A stretch of 64,000 nt of DNA from Coxiella endosymbiont of Amblyomma sculptum. Its GTDB lineage: Bacteria > Pseudomonadota > Gammaproteobacteria > Coxiellales > Coxiellaceae. The stretch spans positions 555,501 to 619,500 of the forward strand of contig NZ_CP033868.1 of the NCBI RefSeq assembly GCF_009883795.1, read 5' to 3'. Both the position numbers and the translations under genes were made by a program. This document shows, one piece after another, positions 1-9,350 of the stretch; position 1 is the first letter of the stretch; the number at the start of each line of letters is the position of its first letter. Below the pieces are notes generated by a model. The model was not told the origin of the DNA. It worked only from the letters and a program-made list of their open reading frames with translations, and made no database searches.

Positions 1-910
1 ACGCGTTATGCTGAATCCCTTTTACGGTGTCAACAGTCCCGTTTCTTGTACGACAAGGAAATGAGAAAAGTAATCCTTCGTCCACTTTGTATTCTCCTCG
101 AGAACATAAAGCAATTGAATAACTTTCATTATCGATGGTGTCATGTATTAAACTCCATACGCTATCAATTATGGCATTGGCTGCCGAAGCAGCAGAAGAA
201 GCACCTCGAGTTCTGATTACGAAAGACCCACGTTGTTGAATCAAAGGAATAAAGTGTTCAATAAACCACTTCTCGTGAATTACATGCACAGCAGATTTTC
301 CGTTAACCACAGAATGATAAAAATCTGGAAATTGTGTGGAGGAATGATTACCCCAAATAATCATATTTTTTATAGCTGTCGTTTCAACTTTAGCCTTAAG
401 AGCCAATTGGTATACAGCTCGGTTCTGGTCAAGTCTTGTCATAGCATAAAATCGATCATTGGGAATATCAGGAGCATGGTTCATAGCAATAAGACAATTG
501 GTATTACAAGGGTTGCCTACTACGAGAACACGGATATCGTTTGCCGCATTTTCGTTAAGTATTTGTCCGTGCGCAGCGAAAATTTTACCGTTTTTCTCCA
601 ATAAATACCTACGTTCTACATCCGCCGTTCGCGGTGACGCACCTATTAATAATGCCCAATTGACATTATTAAAAGCGGTTTTAGGATCTGGAGTTTCTAT
701 CACATTGCGCAATAGAGGAAAAGCACAGTCCTCCAGCTCCATAACAGTACTTCTTAATACCGGCAGTGCCGGAGCAACTTCGAGTAAATGCAAATCAAGT
801 GTGGTGTCCAAACCAAACATTTGTCCGGAAGCCAAACGGAACAATAAAGCATAACTAATCCGCCCAGCAGCACCAGTTATTGCGACTTTAACATGCTTTG
901 TTGTTTTCAT
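1..910 (-). CDS. mdh: Malate dehydrogenase, 3' end cut by window edge
   Basis: Interconverts malate and oxaloacetate with NAD in the cytosol as part of the TCA cycle. The frame opens at ATG 910 and stays open to base 1, giving 303 residues of a family of about 327, so only the last two dozen or so are missing. Visible signs are an N-terminal dinucleotide-binding loop ([13 protein letters not shown]), the NPCNTNC segment, the substrate arginine region TRLDQNRA and the catalytic histidine region IWGNHSS. This is the cytosolic (type 2) MDH/LDH branch. The glycine loop reads GRISY where GQIGY is usual. It is transcribed alone from the promoter-like site just upstream. Identification is firm. Confidence 0.95.
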   Translation of the reverse strand, partial: MKTTKHVKVAITGAAGRISYALLFRLASGQMFGLDTTLDLHLLEVAPALPVLRSTVMELEDCAFPLLRNVIETPDPKTAFNNVNWALLIGASPRTADVERRYLLEKNGKIFAAHGQILNENAANDIRVLVVGNPCNTNCLIAMNHAPDIPNDRFYAMTRLDQNRAVYQLALKAKVETTAIKNMIIWGNHSSTQFPDFYHSVVNGKSAVHVIHEKWFIEHFIPLIQQRGSFVIRTRGASSAASAANAIIDSVWSLIHDTIDNESYSIALCSRGEYKVDEGLLFSFPCRTRNGTVDTVKGIQHNA

Positions 911-938
911 TTCTTTTTTTTCGCTGTCTTCGCTCTTC

Positions 939-947
939 AGTATACCA
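939..947 (-). promoter_or_regulatory. Extended -10 promoter for mdh
   Basis: On the minus strand the site reads TGGTATACT, a TGn-extended -10 box about 29 bases before the mdh start. No good -35 box lies 17 bases upstream (TATTCT). The same TGGTA pattern occurs upstream of gyrA and uvrD. Prediction from sequence only. Confidence 0.4.
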
Positions 948-1199
948 ATTTTTGATTTCAAAGAATATTTCTTTTCATCGAGTTTTCCATCGAGAATGAA
1001 ATATTAGAAGGACTGTTGGTGATTGACGACGATTATAGTTTTACAATTTGTATTGTATTGCGCTTCTTTGTCTTGTCTTCATGTAATAAATTCGATAGAA
1101 AATCCTGTTTTTATTCATTCTTTATTAAGATACGGAAAACTAGAGATGTTTTGTAAGATTATTTGTCTACTCGATACAATATGAGACTCGTGAATTTTT

Positions 1200-1763
1200 T
1201 TATGCGACGTTTTCTGTAGTGACGTTCTGATAGTATTCCAACAAAAAAAGGGCGGCTACGCTGCGTGCCTCATGAAATTCAGGATGATGCAGCAACTCGT
1301 CTTTTCGAGACAGCTTCCAGGGAATAGTTTCTAAAGGCTCTGGTTCGTCGCCATGAATATCTTCCGGATAGAGGTCTGTTGCTAAAATAATATGCATTTT
1401 GGAATCTAAATAACCGGGAGCGGTACTAAAACAAGAAAGAATTGACATATTTCGTGAACCGTATCCTATTTCTTCTTTTAATTCTCGATTGGCTGTAGCT
1501 AAAATCTCCTCTCCTTTTTCAATACTACCTTTTGGAAAGCTCAGAACATAATCATTCAATCCCGTACTGTATTCTCGAATCAATAGTATTGTTTCTCTGT
1601 CTTCCAATACGGGGACTATCATTACGGCGCTGTGTCTACGACCACAAACACGTTCAAAACGACGCTCTGCTCCATTAGAAAAACGCAAATGCAATTCCTC
1701 TATTTTAAATAATCGGCTTTGAGCAATTACAGTTTTTTCGATAATGGTTGGCCTCTTACTCAT
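1200..1763 (-). CDS. nudE: ADP-sugar/NADH pyrophosphatase NudE (Nudix hydrolase)
   Basis: Nudix hydrolase of 187 residues, the length and N-terminus (MSKRPTI, then SRLFKIEELHLRFSNG) expected for NudE, which hydrolyses ADP-ribose, NADH and ApnA compounds. The Nudix box is complete: GSIEKGEE at about residue 95 is followed by RELKEEIGY, which supplies the metal-binding glutamates. The start ATG has no Shine-Dalgarno sequence and lies only a few bases after a promoter-like site, so it may be leaderless. It stands alone, with spacers of 289 and 211 bases on its sides. Family certain, substrate by homology. Confidence 0.9.
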   Translation of the reverse strand: MSKRPTIIEKTVIAQSRLFKIEELHLRFSNGAERRFERVCGRRHSAVMIVPVLEDRETILLIREYSTGLNDYVLSFPKGSIEKGEEILATANRELKEEIGYGSRNMSILSCFSTAPGYLDSKMHIILATDLYPEDIHGDEPEPLETIPWKLSRKDELLHHPEFHEARSVAALFLLEYYQNVTTENVA

Positions 1764-1770
1764 TGTATAC

Positions 1771-1800
1771 TTATAATTTAGTGCTTATATTTATAGTCAA
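1771..1800 (-). promoter_or_regulatory. Promoter upstream of nudE
   Basis: Minus strand TTGACT at 1800-1795, an 18-base spacer, then TTATAA at 1776-1771. Transcription would begin within a few bases of the nudE ATG, leaving little or no leader. Prediction only. Confidence 0.4.
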
Positions 1801-1974
1801 TAAAATTTTAGTGTTTGAATATAATTTCAACGTCAATACGCGGCAGAGAGAAACTTCTCCAATTTGTATAATTCTAACAGTTCTGGTTTTCTTCCGATTA
1901 TTATCGAAGAGGAAAAAGTCATATCTCGAAGGAAAATTGTATTTTGCACCAACGAAAATTTAGAATTAAACAAA

Positions 1975-2268
1975 TCAATCTCCAATTTTACCACGAGAAC
2001 TTGTTGATCTGGTGAGACCAAGAAAACTAATTAAAAACCAAGCGGTCTCTATGATACCAGACGACAAATTCCAAGAAAAATATAAAGAGATCAAAATAAA
2101 TCCCGAACCCAAAAAATTTAATAGGGAATAAGAAACATCTCTCTGAGAGAGTTTATCTATATGTAACAGAAAATAAGCCAATAAAATTAGAAAAACTCCA
2201 CTGATTCCAATAACGTTAAATTCCGTAGCCAGGTGTTGAATTGAATCTTTCTTCACAAAACTATACAT
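1975..2268 (-). CDS. CBU_0592-family small membrane protein
   Basis: About 97 residues with three likely membrane segments: around GVFLILLAYFLL, then FLGSGFILISLYFSW, then IIETAWFLISFLGL. The spacing and the LAYFLL...LLNFLGS...LYFSWNL...IIE..W.LIS pattern match the small membrane family named after Coxiella CBU_0592, whose function is unknown. ATG 2268 is preferred over an upstream TTG at 2286 because it starts closer to the first membrane segment. Its 5' end overlaps the end of the DUF2797 gene by 16 bases, so the two are probably translated together. The family call is from memory of the motif pattern. Confidence 0.7.
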   Translation of the reverse strand: MYSFVKKDSIQHLATEFNVIGISGVFLILLAYFLLHIDKLSQRDVSYSLLNFLGSGFILISLYFSWNLSSGIIETAWFLISFLGLTRSTSSRGKIGD

Positions 2269-3080
2269 TCGACATTGTAACCACAATATTTCCGTACATT
2301 AAATATCCCTGTATTTAAAATAAGATATTGTCCTTTTATTCCCAAAAGAGTTCCTGAAATGACAGGTGTTTTCTCAAGAGAGAGGACTTGTATCTTGCTT
2401 GGATACTGCAATACAGGATAACTCAATTGAGTGATTGCAGTTGTTTTAAACTTATAGATATCCCTTCTGCTAAATTGGCATATTGTTTTAGAGAGGGAAA
2501 AGTTAGCTCTCTTCAACAAAATATTTTTTTCCGAGATTAGATCTAGTTTTTCAATATCATTCTGCAACATTCGTCTCCAATCGGTACGGTCAGCCACGAA
2601 GGATTTTAGGACGACTTCTATTGTTCCCGCTTGAAAGCGATTCTTGGTCTGGAACATAGGTACCGCTTGAATAGCGCCTTGATCAATCCAACGAGTCGGT
2701 ACTTGTGTTGTTTGGGTAATCCCTACTTTCAGTTTCGCAGAATTTGCTAAATAAACTATATGATTTTTGTGGCAATGAGCGTGTGCCCAGTCATCAACAG
2801 GACATTCTCCTTTTTCGATTCGACAACACTCTGGTCGAATGATGCAAAAATTGCATTCCCACAGTCGCCGTAAGCAAGGATAACAAAACCCCTGTTGAAA
2901 ACTTTTATTGGTTTCACGTTTGCATCGAATGCAATGGATTGACCCTGTATGACTAAGTAAAACAGATTTACCCAACCAAGTGTTCAAGAAAACTTTTCCG
3001 TACTTAGAATGAGTGAGATAATATTCTACGGGTGTCTTTAAGACGCTTACTAATTTGTTTAGACAAATACGAATTTTCAT
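2253..3080 (-). CDS. DUF2797 family protein
   Basis: 275-residue protein of the DUF2797 family. The N-terminal third carries paired cysteines (CIRCKR, GFCYPCLRRLWECNFC, later CC and C) that look like metal ligands. The middle has the segment VYLANSAKLKVGIT followed by PTRWIDQGA, typical of DUF2797, which I recall as distantly related to GIY-YIG folds; that link is tentative. The function is not established. It overlaps the preceding ferredoxin gene by four bases (ATGA) and the following membrane-protein gene by 16 bases, which argues for a three-gene transcript. The last residues (YCGYNVECIVL) are cysteine-containing and intact. Confidence 0.75.
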   Translation of the reverse strand: MKIRICLNKLVSVLKTPVEYYLTHSKYGKVFLNTWLGKSVLLSHTGSIHCIRCKRETNKSFQQGFCYPCLRRLWECNFCIIRPECCRIEKGECPVDDWAHAHCHKNHIVYLANSAKLKVGITQTTQVPTRWIDQGAIQAVPMFQTKNRFQAGTIEVVLKSFVADRTDWRRMLQNDIEKLDLISEKNILLKRANFSLSKTICQFSRRDIYKFKTTAITQLSYPVLQYPSKIQVLSLEKTPVISGTLLGIKGQYLILNTGIFNVRKYCGYNVECIVL

Positions 3081-3442
3081 TTTTTCTTGAACAATATATA
3101 TTCTTCTACCGGCTGCTCATTAAGAAAGTGTTTTTGGATAATTAGTTCGATGACATTGGGGCTGCACGAATGGTACCAAACGCCATGTGGATACACTATC
3201 GCAATTGGCCCCTGGCAACAAATTCTCAGACAATTCGCTTTCGTTCGATAAATTCCTCCGGTACCGACTAAGCGCAATTCGCTCAATCGCTTTGTTAAAT
3301 ATTCCCACGATTCTAACCCTGTGCTTTTTTGACAGCATCGAGGGCTTTTCTGATCACAACATAAGAAAATATGGTAACGAATGTTGTCTAATTGCAAAAT
3401 ATCCAATTTGCGCCGTAATTTTTCATTCTCAAGAACAATCAT
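3077..3442 (-). CDS. Thioredoxin-like [2Fe-2S] ferredoxin
   Basis: 121 residues. The body begins YHIFLCCDQ, then RCCQKSTG, and later KANCLRICCQGP, followed by IVYPHGVWY. This is the layout of the (2Fe-2S) ferredoxin domain of the thioredoxin-like type, with an N-terminal pair of cysteine sites and a C-terminal C...C pair holding one cluster. Extra adjacent cysteines (CC three times) are unusual and leave the exact ligands uncertain. The leader of about 20 residues is charged and may be partly non-native. Starts at ATG 3442, 81 bases after the nadA start, same strand. Electron partner unknown; the Nfn-like fusion and FdxA nearby make a redox role plausible. Confidence 0.75.
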   Translation of the reverse strand: MIVLENEKLRRKLDILQLDNIRYHIFLCCDQKSPRCCQKSTGLESWEYLTKRLSELRLVGTGGIYRTKANCLRICCQGPIAIVYPHGVWYHSCSPNVIELIIQKHFLNEQPVEEYILFKKK

Positions 3443-3523
3443 AAGATTACGCTTTCCATTTCCAATTCCAATAGAAAGTGATATGCATTGTAAAATTGGA
3501 AAAATGTTTTTTTGTACGCATAG

Positions 3524-4495
3524 CTAGAAATTCAGCATTCGTTGTAGTGGAACTGTAGCTTTTGCTATAATTTCGGAATCGAGCAAAATTTCGTTGCTTC
3601 CACTGAGTAAGGATCGTTCTAAATCTGGTAGAACGTTCATAGCCATCCAAGGACAGTGTCCACAACTTCGGCAGGTTGCTCCTTGACCAAGGGTGGGTGC
3701 TGCGATAAAAATCTTATGAGGCGACTGTTGTCTCATTCTGTAAAGAATTCCTTGGTCAGTTGCCACAATGAAAACAGTATTAGACAACTCTTGTGATGCT
3801 TGCAACAATCGAGATGTAGAGCCGACCACATCAGCTTGTTCAATGACAGAAAGAGGCGATTCAGGATGCACCAAAACCGCCGCTTTCGGATGTTCTTTTC
3901 GCAAAATCATCAAAGCTTCTCCTTTAAATTCCTCGTGCACAACACAAGATCCATTCCATAAAATTAAATCCGCATCTGTCCTTTTTTGAATATAATTTCC
4001 GAGATAACGGTCAGGAGCCCACAGAATCTTTTCATTCTCTTGATCAAGAGCGTTAATAATAGACAACGCATTTGAAGAAGTCACCACCCAATCTGCTCGT
4101 GCTTTAACCGCCGCTGAGGTATTGCAGTAGACTACTACTGTTCGATCGGAATGTATATCACAAAATTGTGAGAATTTCTCGATAGGACAAGAAAGATCAA
4201 GCGAACAAGTCGCTTTTTTGGTAGGCATTAAGACTCGTTTCTTCGGGCTTAATATTTTTGCGCTTTCACCCATAAAACGTACACCAGCCACAACCAAAGT
4301 TGTGGCGGTTTGTGCCATTCCAAATTTTGCCATTGCTAGGGAATCACCTACAAAACCTCCTGTACTATCTGCTAGAAACTGAATTTCAGGGGGAGTGTAG
4401 TAATGGGAAATTACGACAGCATTTTCTTTTACGAGCTGGTCGGAAATACGCATAATATCCCGATTAAGTTTGGAATTTGACGACAATGTAGACAC
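3524..4495 (-). CDS. nadA: Quinolinate synthase A
   Basis: Condenses iminoaspartate with dihydroxyacetone phosphate to quinolinate, an early step of de novo NAD synthesis, using a [4Fe-4S] cluster. 323 residues, somewhat shorter than the E. coli enzyme. Cysteines are visible at [18 protein letters not shown] and [15 protein letters not shown], matching the three cluster-ligand regions; the substrate region [13 protein letters not shown] is at the N-terminus. Starts with GTG, with no in-frame ATG nearby and no clear Shine-Dalgarno sequence. The upstream spacer holds short repeats of ATATTCT (4522-4535) that could supply an AT-rich -10. nadB and nadC are not in the window. Confidence 0.95.
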   Translation of the reverse strand: MSTLSSNSKLNRDIMRISDQLVKENAVVISHYYTPPEIQFLADSTGGFVGDSLAMAKFGMAQTATTLVVAGVRFMGESAKILSPKKRVLMPTKKATCSLDLSCPIEKFSQFCDIHSDRTVVVYCNTSAAVKARADWVVTSSNALSIINALDQENEKILWAPDRYLGNYIQKRTDADLILWNGSCVVHEEFKGEALMILRKEHPKAAVLVHPESPLSVIEQADVVGSTSRLLQASQELSNTVFIVATDQGILYRMRQQSPHKIFIAAPTLGQGATCRSCGHCPWMAMNVLPDLERSLLSGSNEILLDSEIIAKATVPLQRMLNF

Positions 4496-4635
4496 TGCAT
4501 TTATTGTTCTATTCGTACCATATTCTATATTCTATATTTGGAGATGGTTATTGTTTACCTAAGCGGTTGTCTTAAAAACCACAAACTAAATTCGTTCTTT
4601 TCCCGAACGCACAGAATACAACACCACTACACAGA

Positions 4636-7600
4636 CTATATCCGTTCGATTTTTTCTGTTGAAAAAAGATAATCTAACCATAAATTGGACAGGATTTCCT
4701 GAGTTCGATTCTGAAACAAACGTTCCTCAATATTTCTAATGTCCACCAATTCTATCGGCTGATATTGCCAAGAGCAAGAAAAAACAGCTTTCGTTCTTTG
4801 ACCGGTACAGGGATCAATTTGCCATTGCAGACATTGAGCACATACTCCTTTCATCATGCATTGCATTGGACCATAAACTGAAGCGATAAATTCCACTTCT
4901 GGTTTAAAATATTTTCTCAGAACGCCCTGTCGACCGTTTTGAATTGTACGCAGAAGATGAGTTGAACCAATTACATAAACAAGATCAATCTCGTGCAAAG
5001 GAATAGGACATATTTCTACTGCACGACAGCGCAAAAAGGAAAGGAATTCTTTCCATTTCTGCTCATCTTGTGAACGGAGTAGTCTATTTGTTTCAACTTT
5101 TGTTTCTTGAGTCAATTGAAAAGCGATATCGCTCGATTCTAATTCTTTTGGAGAATACGTCCCTTTACTTTTTTCTATTAGGGTCATATGAAACACACGA
5201 TGTCCTGCTTTTTGCAAAGAATTTCCTAAAGAATATGCATGCAAGACAGATAGAAAACCTCCAATAACTATTATATTTTTCTGACCGTCTTGAGGAATCG
5301 TTTTACAGCAACCCGTTGGACCCATAACAGAAATTGGTTGACCTGGCTTTAAAGTGGCTATCAATCGAGAGCTAGCGCCTTGCTCTAAAATTACAAAACT
5401 TATGACATCTGGGTCAGAACATTGATTCACGTTGATCAACGCTAAGGCTTCAGTTTGCAAACGTGTACCATTTACAACCGGAGACAAACTTTCGAAATTT
5501 TGTAATCGATAAAATTGCCCTATCTGAAAATTGCGAGCTGCTATTGGTGCTCGAATTTGACATTCTACCGCTGAAGGTGAACACCTTCGAATTGCTGTTA
5601 TCCTTGATTCGAAGAGTGCAGCTATTTTGGCACGGAATTTTTTGTATTCAATCTCATTGTCCTTACCATTTTCGTTTTCGTTATTGATTTGAAAATGTAG
5701 CTTGTGTTTAAGTGCCTCTACAATTTTGGGATAAGTTCTCTTTGCGGAAGCGATAGCTTTCACAACACTTCCACGAAAAGTAGGGTGCGTGTCTCCTAAA
5801 AAACTCACGAGATGCCCGTCTACTGTATAGTTTGTGAAAGGTCCAAAATCTGAAGTTTTGCAGTGACTTTTCTCACTGACTGCTTTCAATTTTTTGTCTT
5901 GTAATTCAAACCGCTTATAACTAAATCCTTCACAAGAGAAAGTACCGCTGTGTTCATAAGCATAAGCTATATTAGGTCTAACTCCTGTGGCTACAAAAAT
6001 AGAACGTGCAGGTAGGATGTGTTTTGTTGTTGTACGAACCCCTCTTTTGTTCGCTGCGTGTTGTTGACATATTAAGGCCACTGTCCAACCGTAGGTATCT
6101 ATTTTTACAGATTCCGGTTCTAAATTCTCAGCGTAGTAAATTCCCTCTTCTAGAGCCTTAGCAATTTCGTCATGATTGTATTTATAGGCAGGAGATTCTT
6201 TCATAGCTCTTCGATAAATTATAGTTACCCCGCCCCATTCGCGAATAAGTTTAGTAAAGTCAACCGGACGATTTTCTTTTTTTGCTCGTAGACGTTCTTC
6301 ACACACTGTTCTCCCATGATCAAGGAATTCATCGAGAATTTTTAAAGATATTTTGTCAAATCGAGATCTCGACATTTTTTTTCCAAAATGTTCAACAAGT
6401 GTCTCATATCGTTGAATTGTTTTCTCCACTTGAGCAATGTAATACGCTTGCACTTCCGTAGCTGTGTCGATAGCTGTTAATCCGCCTCCGATTACCACCG
6501 CAGGTAAACGAACTTGTAGATTAGCTAAACTTGAAGACTTAGCGGAACCTGTTAATTGTAATGTCATTAAAAAATCATTAGCTTGACGCATGCCAGGCGC
6601 TAAACTGTGAGGAATTTTCAGCTCTTTAGGCAAACCAGAACCTACAGCTATTGCTAAATGGTCCAATCCCAAACACCATACATCTTCAACCAATAAAGTA
6701 CCTCCAAAACGAACGTTACCGAATATTTGAAAATAAGGGCGTCTTAATAAACTAATATAAATTAATTTTAGGAAATTTTTATCCCAACGAACAGTAATTC
6801 CGTATTCAGCCACTCCTCCAAAACCGATCATTGTTCGATCGTCTAATCGTTCTTGCAAATCTTTGTAATCCCGAATGGGATTGGTAATAAATGTAGAAGG
6901 TAAGGGTTCAATTTTCAAACCATCTGTTCCCACAACAGCAAATCCTTCCATAAGAAGAAAGTGTGCTAGCGAAAATCCGGCAGGACCCATGCCCATAATT
7001 AGGATTTTCTTTCCATTATAAAATTTGGGAAGATATTGTTTTTGCCTCAAAGGGTTCCATCGTGTTAGCAGATCGTAAATCTCTACTCCCCAAGGTAATT
7101 CGAGTACATCTGTTAAAATTCGTGTTTCGGTTTGGGGAATATTGACTGGGTCCTGTTTTTGATAAATACAGGATTTCATGCAATCGTTACAAATACGATG
7201 TCCAGTCACAGGACACATTGGATTATCAATCATAACAACAGCCAGAGCGGCAATTGTACGACCTTGTCTTTTCAAGAAATGCATTTCAGAAATTTTCTCA
7301 TCCAAAGGACATCCTGTTAGCATTTCACCTAAAGGATTAATTTTTATGTTTCGATGAAAATCGTTCTTTTTTGCAGGAAATCCTTTAGAGCAAAAATCAT
7401 TGTCATTTTTGTGACAATAAACGCAGTAATTAATATGATCCATTATTTCACGTCGATTCATTCGAGAATCAGTCAAAGTAAATCCATCTCGATGACGACG
7501 CAATTCCGAAGGTCCTTCTAAACGATTTATCGTATCTCCGGCAACAGAAATTGTTTCCACCAGATTTCCATAGTCTAGATGTTTGGGCAAATGAAAAATT

Positions 7601-8199
7601 GTCCATCCTTGCACTGCTTTCTTTCCGTGCAGTTGAGTTATTGCAGCAATGCACCATAAGATCAGTTTTTCAATAAGTACCGCGTTATCTTCGGACGCTC
7701 GTAATAAACTTTGTCCCCAGTGAGCAACAGCCCATTCTCGATCGGATTGGTCCAATCCGTTTTCTTTTAGTTGATCACTTACCCACCGATCCAGTAGTGA
7801 AAAATTTTCAACCAAATCCGACTTCTTAAGCATTCGACACGCTCGACGTAAAACATAGAATTTCTTGAAATCGGAGATAGTATTTTCTCTCAAAGTTACG
7901 ACACGCAAATGTTCGATATGTTTCTCGATAGAGAAAAGATTGGAAACAAAATTTTCCAATAAAGATCCACAAGAAATAATCAATTCACTAATCGATTTAG
8001 ATCTCGAAGATTTTGATTCTCCTTCTTTACGATAGAGTAAAAGTTTTTCGTACAGAACCGCATCTTTATCTTTCAAAAAAGCTAAGAACGCAGCGTCCAA
8101 TTTTTGAAGTCCGCTTGTTGTAAATAATTCCGGAAAATTGAACCCTGTTAGGATCAGTGATAGATTATCCATAAGAAAAGCTATTTTCTTCTGCGACAT
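4636..8199 (-). CDS. NfnB-NfnA-like fused flavin/iron-sulfur oxidoreductase
   Basis: A 1187-residue protein with three parts. Residues 1-250 are helical and unlike anything I recognise. Residues 255-350 hold eight cysteines (259, 262, 270, 297, 329, 337, 340, 344), fitting two [4Fe-4S] clusters as in GltD or NfnB. Residues 395-850 are a pyridine-nucleotide/FAD module with GMGPAGFS near 403 and a second nucleotide site GGGLTAIDTATE near 571. From about residue 880 follows a PyrK/NfnA-like reductase: flavin segment QIGQFYRL, GPTGCC, and near the end a [2Fe-2S] motif with cysteines in QCMMKGVCAQC and a later FSC. The likely role is soluble electron transfer between NAD(P)H and ferredoxin, possibly bifurcating. 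Substrates are inferred, domains are seen. Long proteins of this kind are, as I recall, annotated only as pyridine nucleotide-disulfide oxidoreductase. Confidence 0.8.
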   Translation of the reverse strand: MSQKKIAFLMDNLSLILTGFNFPELFTTSGLQKLDAAFLAFLKDKDAVLYEKLLLYRKEGESKSSRSKSISELIISCGSLLENFVSNLFSIEKHIEHLRVVTLRENTISDFKKFYVLRRACRMLKKSDLVENFSLLDRWVSDQLKENGLDQSDREWAVAHWGQSLLRASEDNAVLIEKLILWCIAAITQLHGKKAVQGWTIFHLPKHLDYGNLVETISVAGDTINRLEGPSELRRHRDGFTLTDSRMNRREIMDHINYCVYCHKNDNDFCSKGFPAKKNDFHRNIKINPLGEMLTGCPLDEKISEMHFLKRQGRTIAALAVVMIDNPMCPVTGHRICNDCMKSCIYQKQDPVNIPQTETRILTDVLELPWGVEIYDLLTRWNPLRQKQYLPKFYNGKKILIMGMGPAGFSLAHFLLMEGFAVVGTDGLKIEPLPSTFITNPIRDYKDLQERLDDRTMIGFGGVAEYGITVRWDKNFLKLIYISLLRRPYFQIFGNVRFGGTLLVEDVWCLGLDHLAIAVGSGLPKELKIPHSLAPGMRQANDFLMTLQLTGSAKSSSLANLQVRLPAVVIGGGLTAIDTATEVQAYYIAQVEKTIQRYETLVEHFGKKMSRSRFDKISLKILDEFLDHGRTVCEERLRAKKENRPVDFTKLIREWGGVTIIYRRAMKESPAYKYNHDEIAKALEEGIYYAENLEPESVKIDTYGWTVALICQQHAANKRGVRTTTKHILPARSIFVATGVRPNIAYAYEHSGTFSCEGFSYKRFELQDKKLKAVSEKSHCKTSDFGPFTNYTVDGHLVSFLGDTHPTFRGSVVKAIASAKRTYPKIVEALKHKLHFQINNENENGKDNEIEYKKFRAKIAALFESRITAIRRCSPSAVECQIRAPIAARNFQIGQFYRLQNFESLSPVVNGTRLQTEALALINVNQCSDPDVISFVILEQGASSRLIATLKPGQPISVMGPTGCCKTIPQDGQKNIIVIGGFLSVLHAYSLGNSLQKAGHRVFHMTLIEKSKGTYSPKELESSDIAFQLTQETKVETNRLLRSQDEQKWKEFLSFLRCRAVEICPIPLHEIDLVYVIGSTHLLRTIQNGRQGVLRKYFKPEVEFIASVYGPMQCMMKGVCAQCLQWQIDPCTGQRTKAVFSCSWQYQPIELVDIRNIEERLFQNRTQEILSNLWLDYLFSTEKIERI

Positions 8200-8425
8200 T
8201 CAGTACGTTGGTAAGTAAATTATGAACAGAAAAGGCGGTTACCGGAAGATTTCTGAAACATATGTCAGCAAAATAGACAAAGAATTTCTTGACTTTGATA
8301 AAAGCCACACTCGATCGCCCACCCAGTTGTTTGAAATCAAGAAACACGAACCAATTTTCTACCTTCGGGACAATTTCCACCCCGTCACAAGAAAAAAATC
8401 TTTATGGGATTTCGAGTAATGAAAA

Positions 8426-8734
8426 CTACAAATCTTTTAGTAACTCTAGCAGTTTTCCGTTTTCAAACAATTCACCGACGATGTCTTTTCCCCCAATGAA
8501 TTTTTTCTTAACATAAAGTTGTGGGATTGTAGGCCAGTTAGAGAATTTTTTGATTCCTTGACGAAGCGCATCTGATTCTAAAACGTTGAAACTTTTAAAA
8601 TTGACCCCGCATTGGTGCAAAACAGAAACTACATATTCAGAAAACCCGCATTGAGGAAAATCAGGGGTTCCTTTCATATATAGCACAACAGAACTGCTTT
8701 CTATTTGTTGTCTAATCACTTCTTGAATGTTCAT
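8426..8734 (-). CDS. grxD: Monothiol glutaredoxin Grx4
   Basis: 102-residue monothiol glutaredoxin that carries and delivers [2Fe-2S] clusters with glutathione. Hallmarks: active site PQCGFS, the WPTIPQLYV cis-proline segment and the GGKDIV glutathione site, in the normal spacing and at slightly below usual length. A good Shine-Dalgarno (AGAGGT) lies 8 bases before ATG 8734. The gene is divergent from fdxA, and downstream on the same strand lie the Nfn-like fusion and nadA, both iron-sulfur proteins. The 226-base spacer 8200-8425 after it holds no gene I recognise. Confidence 0.95.
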   Translation of the reverse strand: MNIQEVIRQQIESSSVVLYMKGTPDFPQCGFSEYVVSVLHQCGVNFKSFNVLESDALRQGIKKFSNWPTIPQLYVKKKFIGGKDIVGELFENGKLLELLKDL

Positions 8735-8995
8735 GGTAACCTCTTTATTTCTAAAATTTTTAATTCTTCTGAGGATTCTAAATTTTTAAGTAGAAGCTCG
8801 TAGAATGGATTGGAAACAATGCGACGCAGAAAACAACCATACAACGAATCTTGGTTCAACTTTTGCCCCTACATATTACGATACTTCCTTTTGTCTTCTA
8901 AAAAAGACAGTGGCGTCAATCCTTCTTTTTTGTTACATTGAAAAAACTCATTGCACGAATTCTTTAAAGTTTAATTGCCGCGGAAAAATTATAGC

Positions 8996-9331
8996 ATGAC
9001 TTTTGTTGTAATCGATAATTGTATACGGTGTAAATACACAGACTGTGTGGAAGTCTGTCCGGTAGATTGTTTCCGAGAAGGGCCAAACATGTTGGTTATC
9101 GATCCAGACGAATGCATCGATTGCAATCTTTGCGTTTCGGAATGTCCGGTAGACGCTATATTTTCTGAAGATGATTTACCTAAAGAGAAAAAATCTTTTC
9201 TAAAACTCAATGCGGAACTTGCAAAACAGTGGCCTGTCATTGTTTCTAAGAAAGAAGCCTTATCGGATGCAGAAGATTGGATAGATATTCATGACAAACT
9301 TCGATATCTAAAACGTGGATGGTCCAAATAG
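8996..9331 (+). CDS. fdxA: 7Fe ferredoxin FdxA ([3Fe-4S][4Fe-4S])
   Basis: 111-residue ferredoxin with one [3Fe-4S] and one [4Fe-4S] cluster. Cysteines 9, 12, 17, 21 and 25 lie in [18 protein letters not shown], and 40, 43, 46 and 50 in [12 protein letters not shown], the Azotobacter FdI pattern. The C-terminal helix region ([11 protein letters not shown]) is present. The start is ATG 8996 because the family begins MTFVV; an in-frame TTG seven codons upstream adds foreign residues. Ribosome binding site weak (GGAA). Its natural reductase is not known; the fused Nfn-like enzyme across the divergent spacer is a candidate by context. Confidence 0.95.
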   Translation: MTFVVIDNCIRCKYTDCVEVCPVDCFREGPNMLVIDPDECIDCNLCVSECPVDAIFSEDDLPKEKKSFLKLNAELAKQWPVIVSKKEALSDAEDWIDIHDKLRYLKRGWSK

Positions 9332-9350
9332 GAAAATAAGGAGAGGAAGA

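Noticed and set aside
8165-8419. 65-71-codon frames on both strands between grxD and the Nfn-like gene
   Set aside because: Opposing frames over the same bases, one running into the next gene, no ribosome site and no recognisable family.
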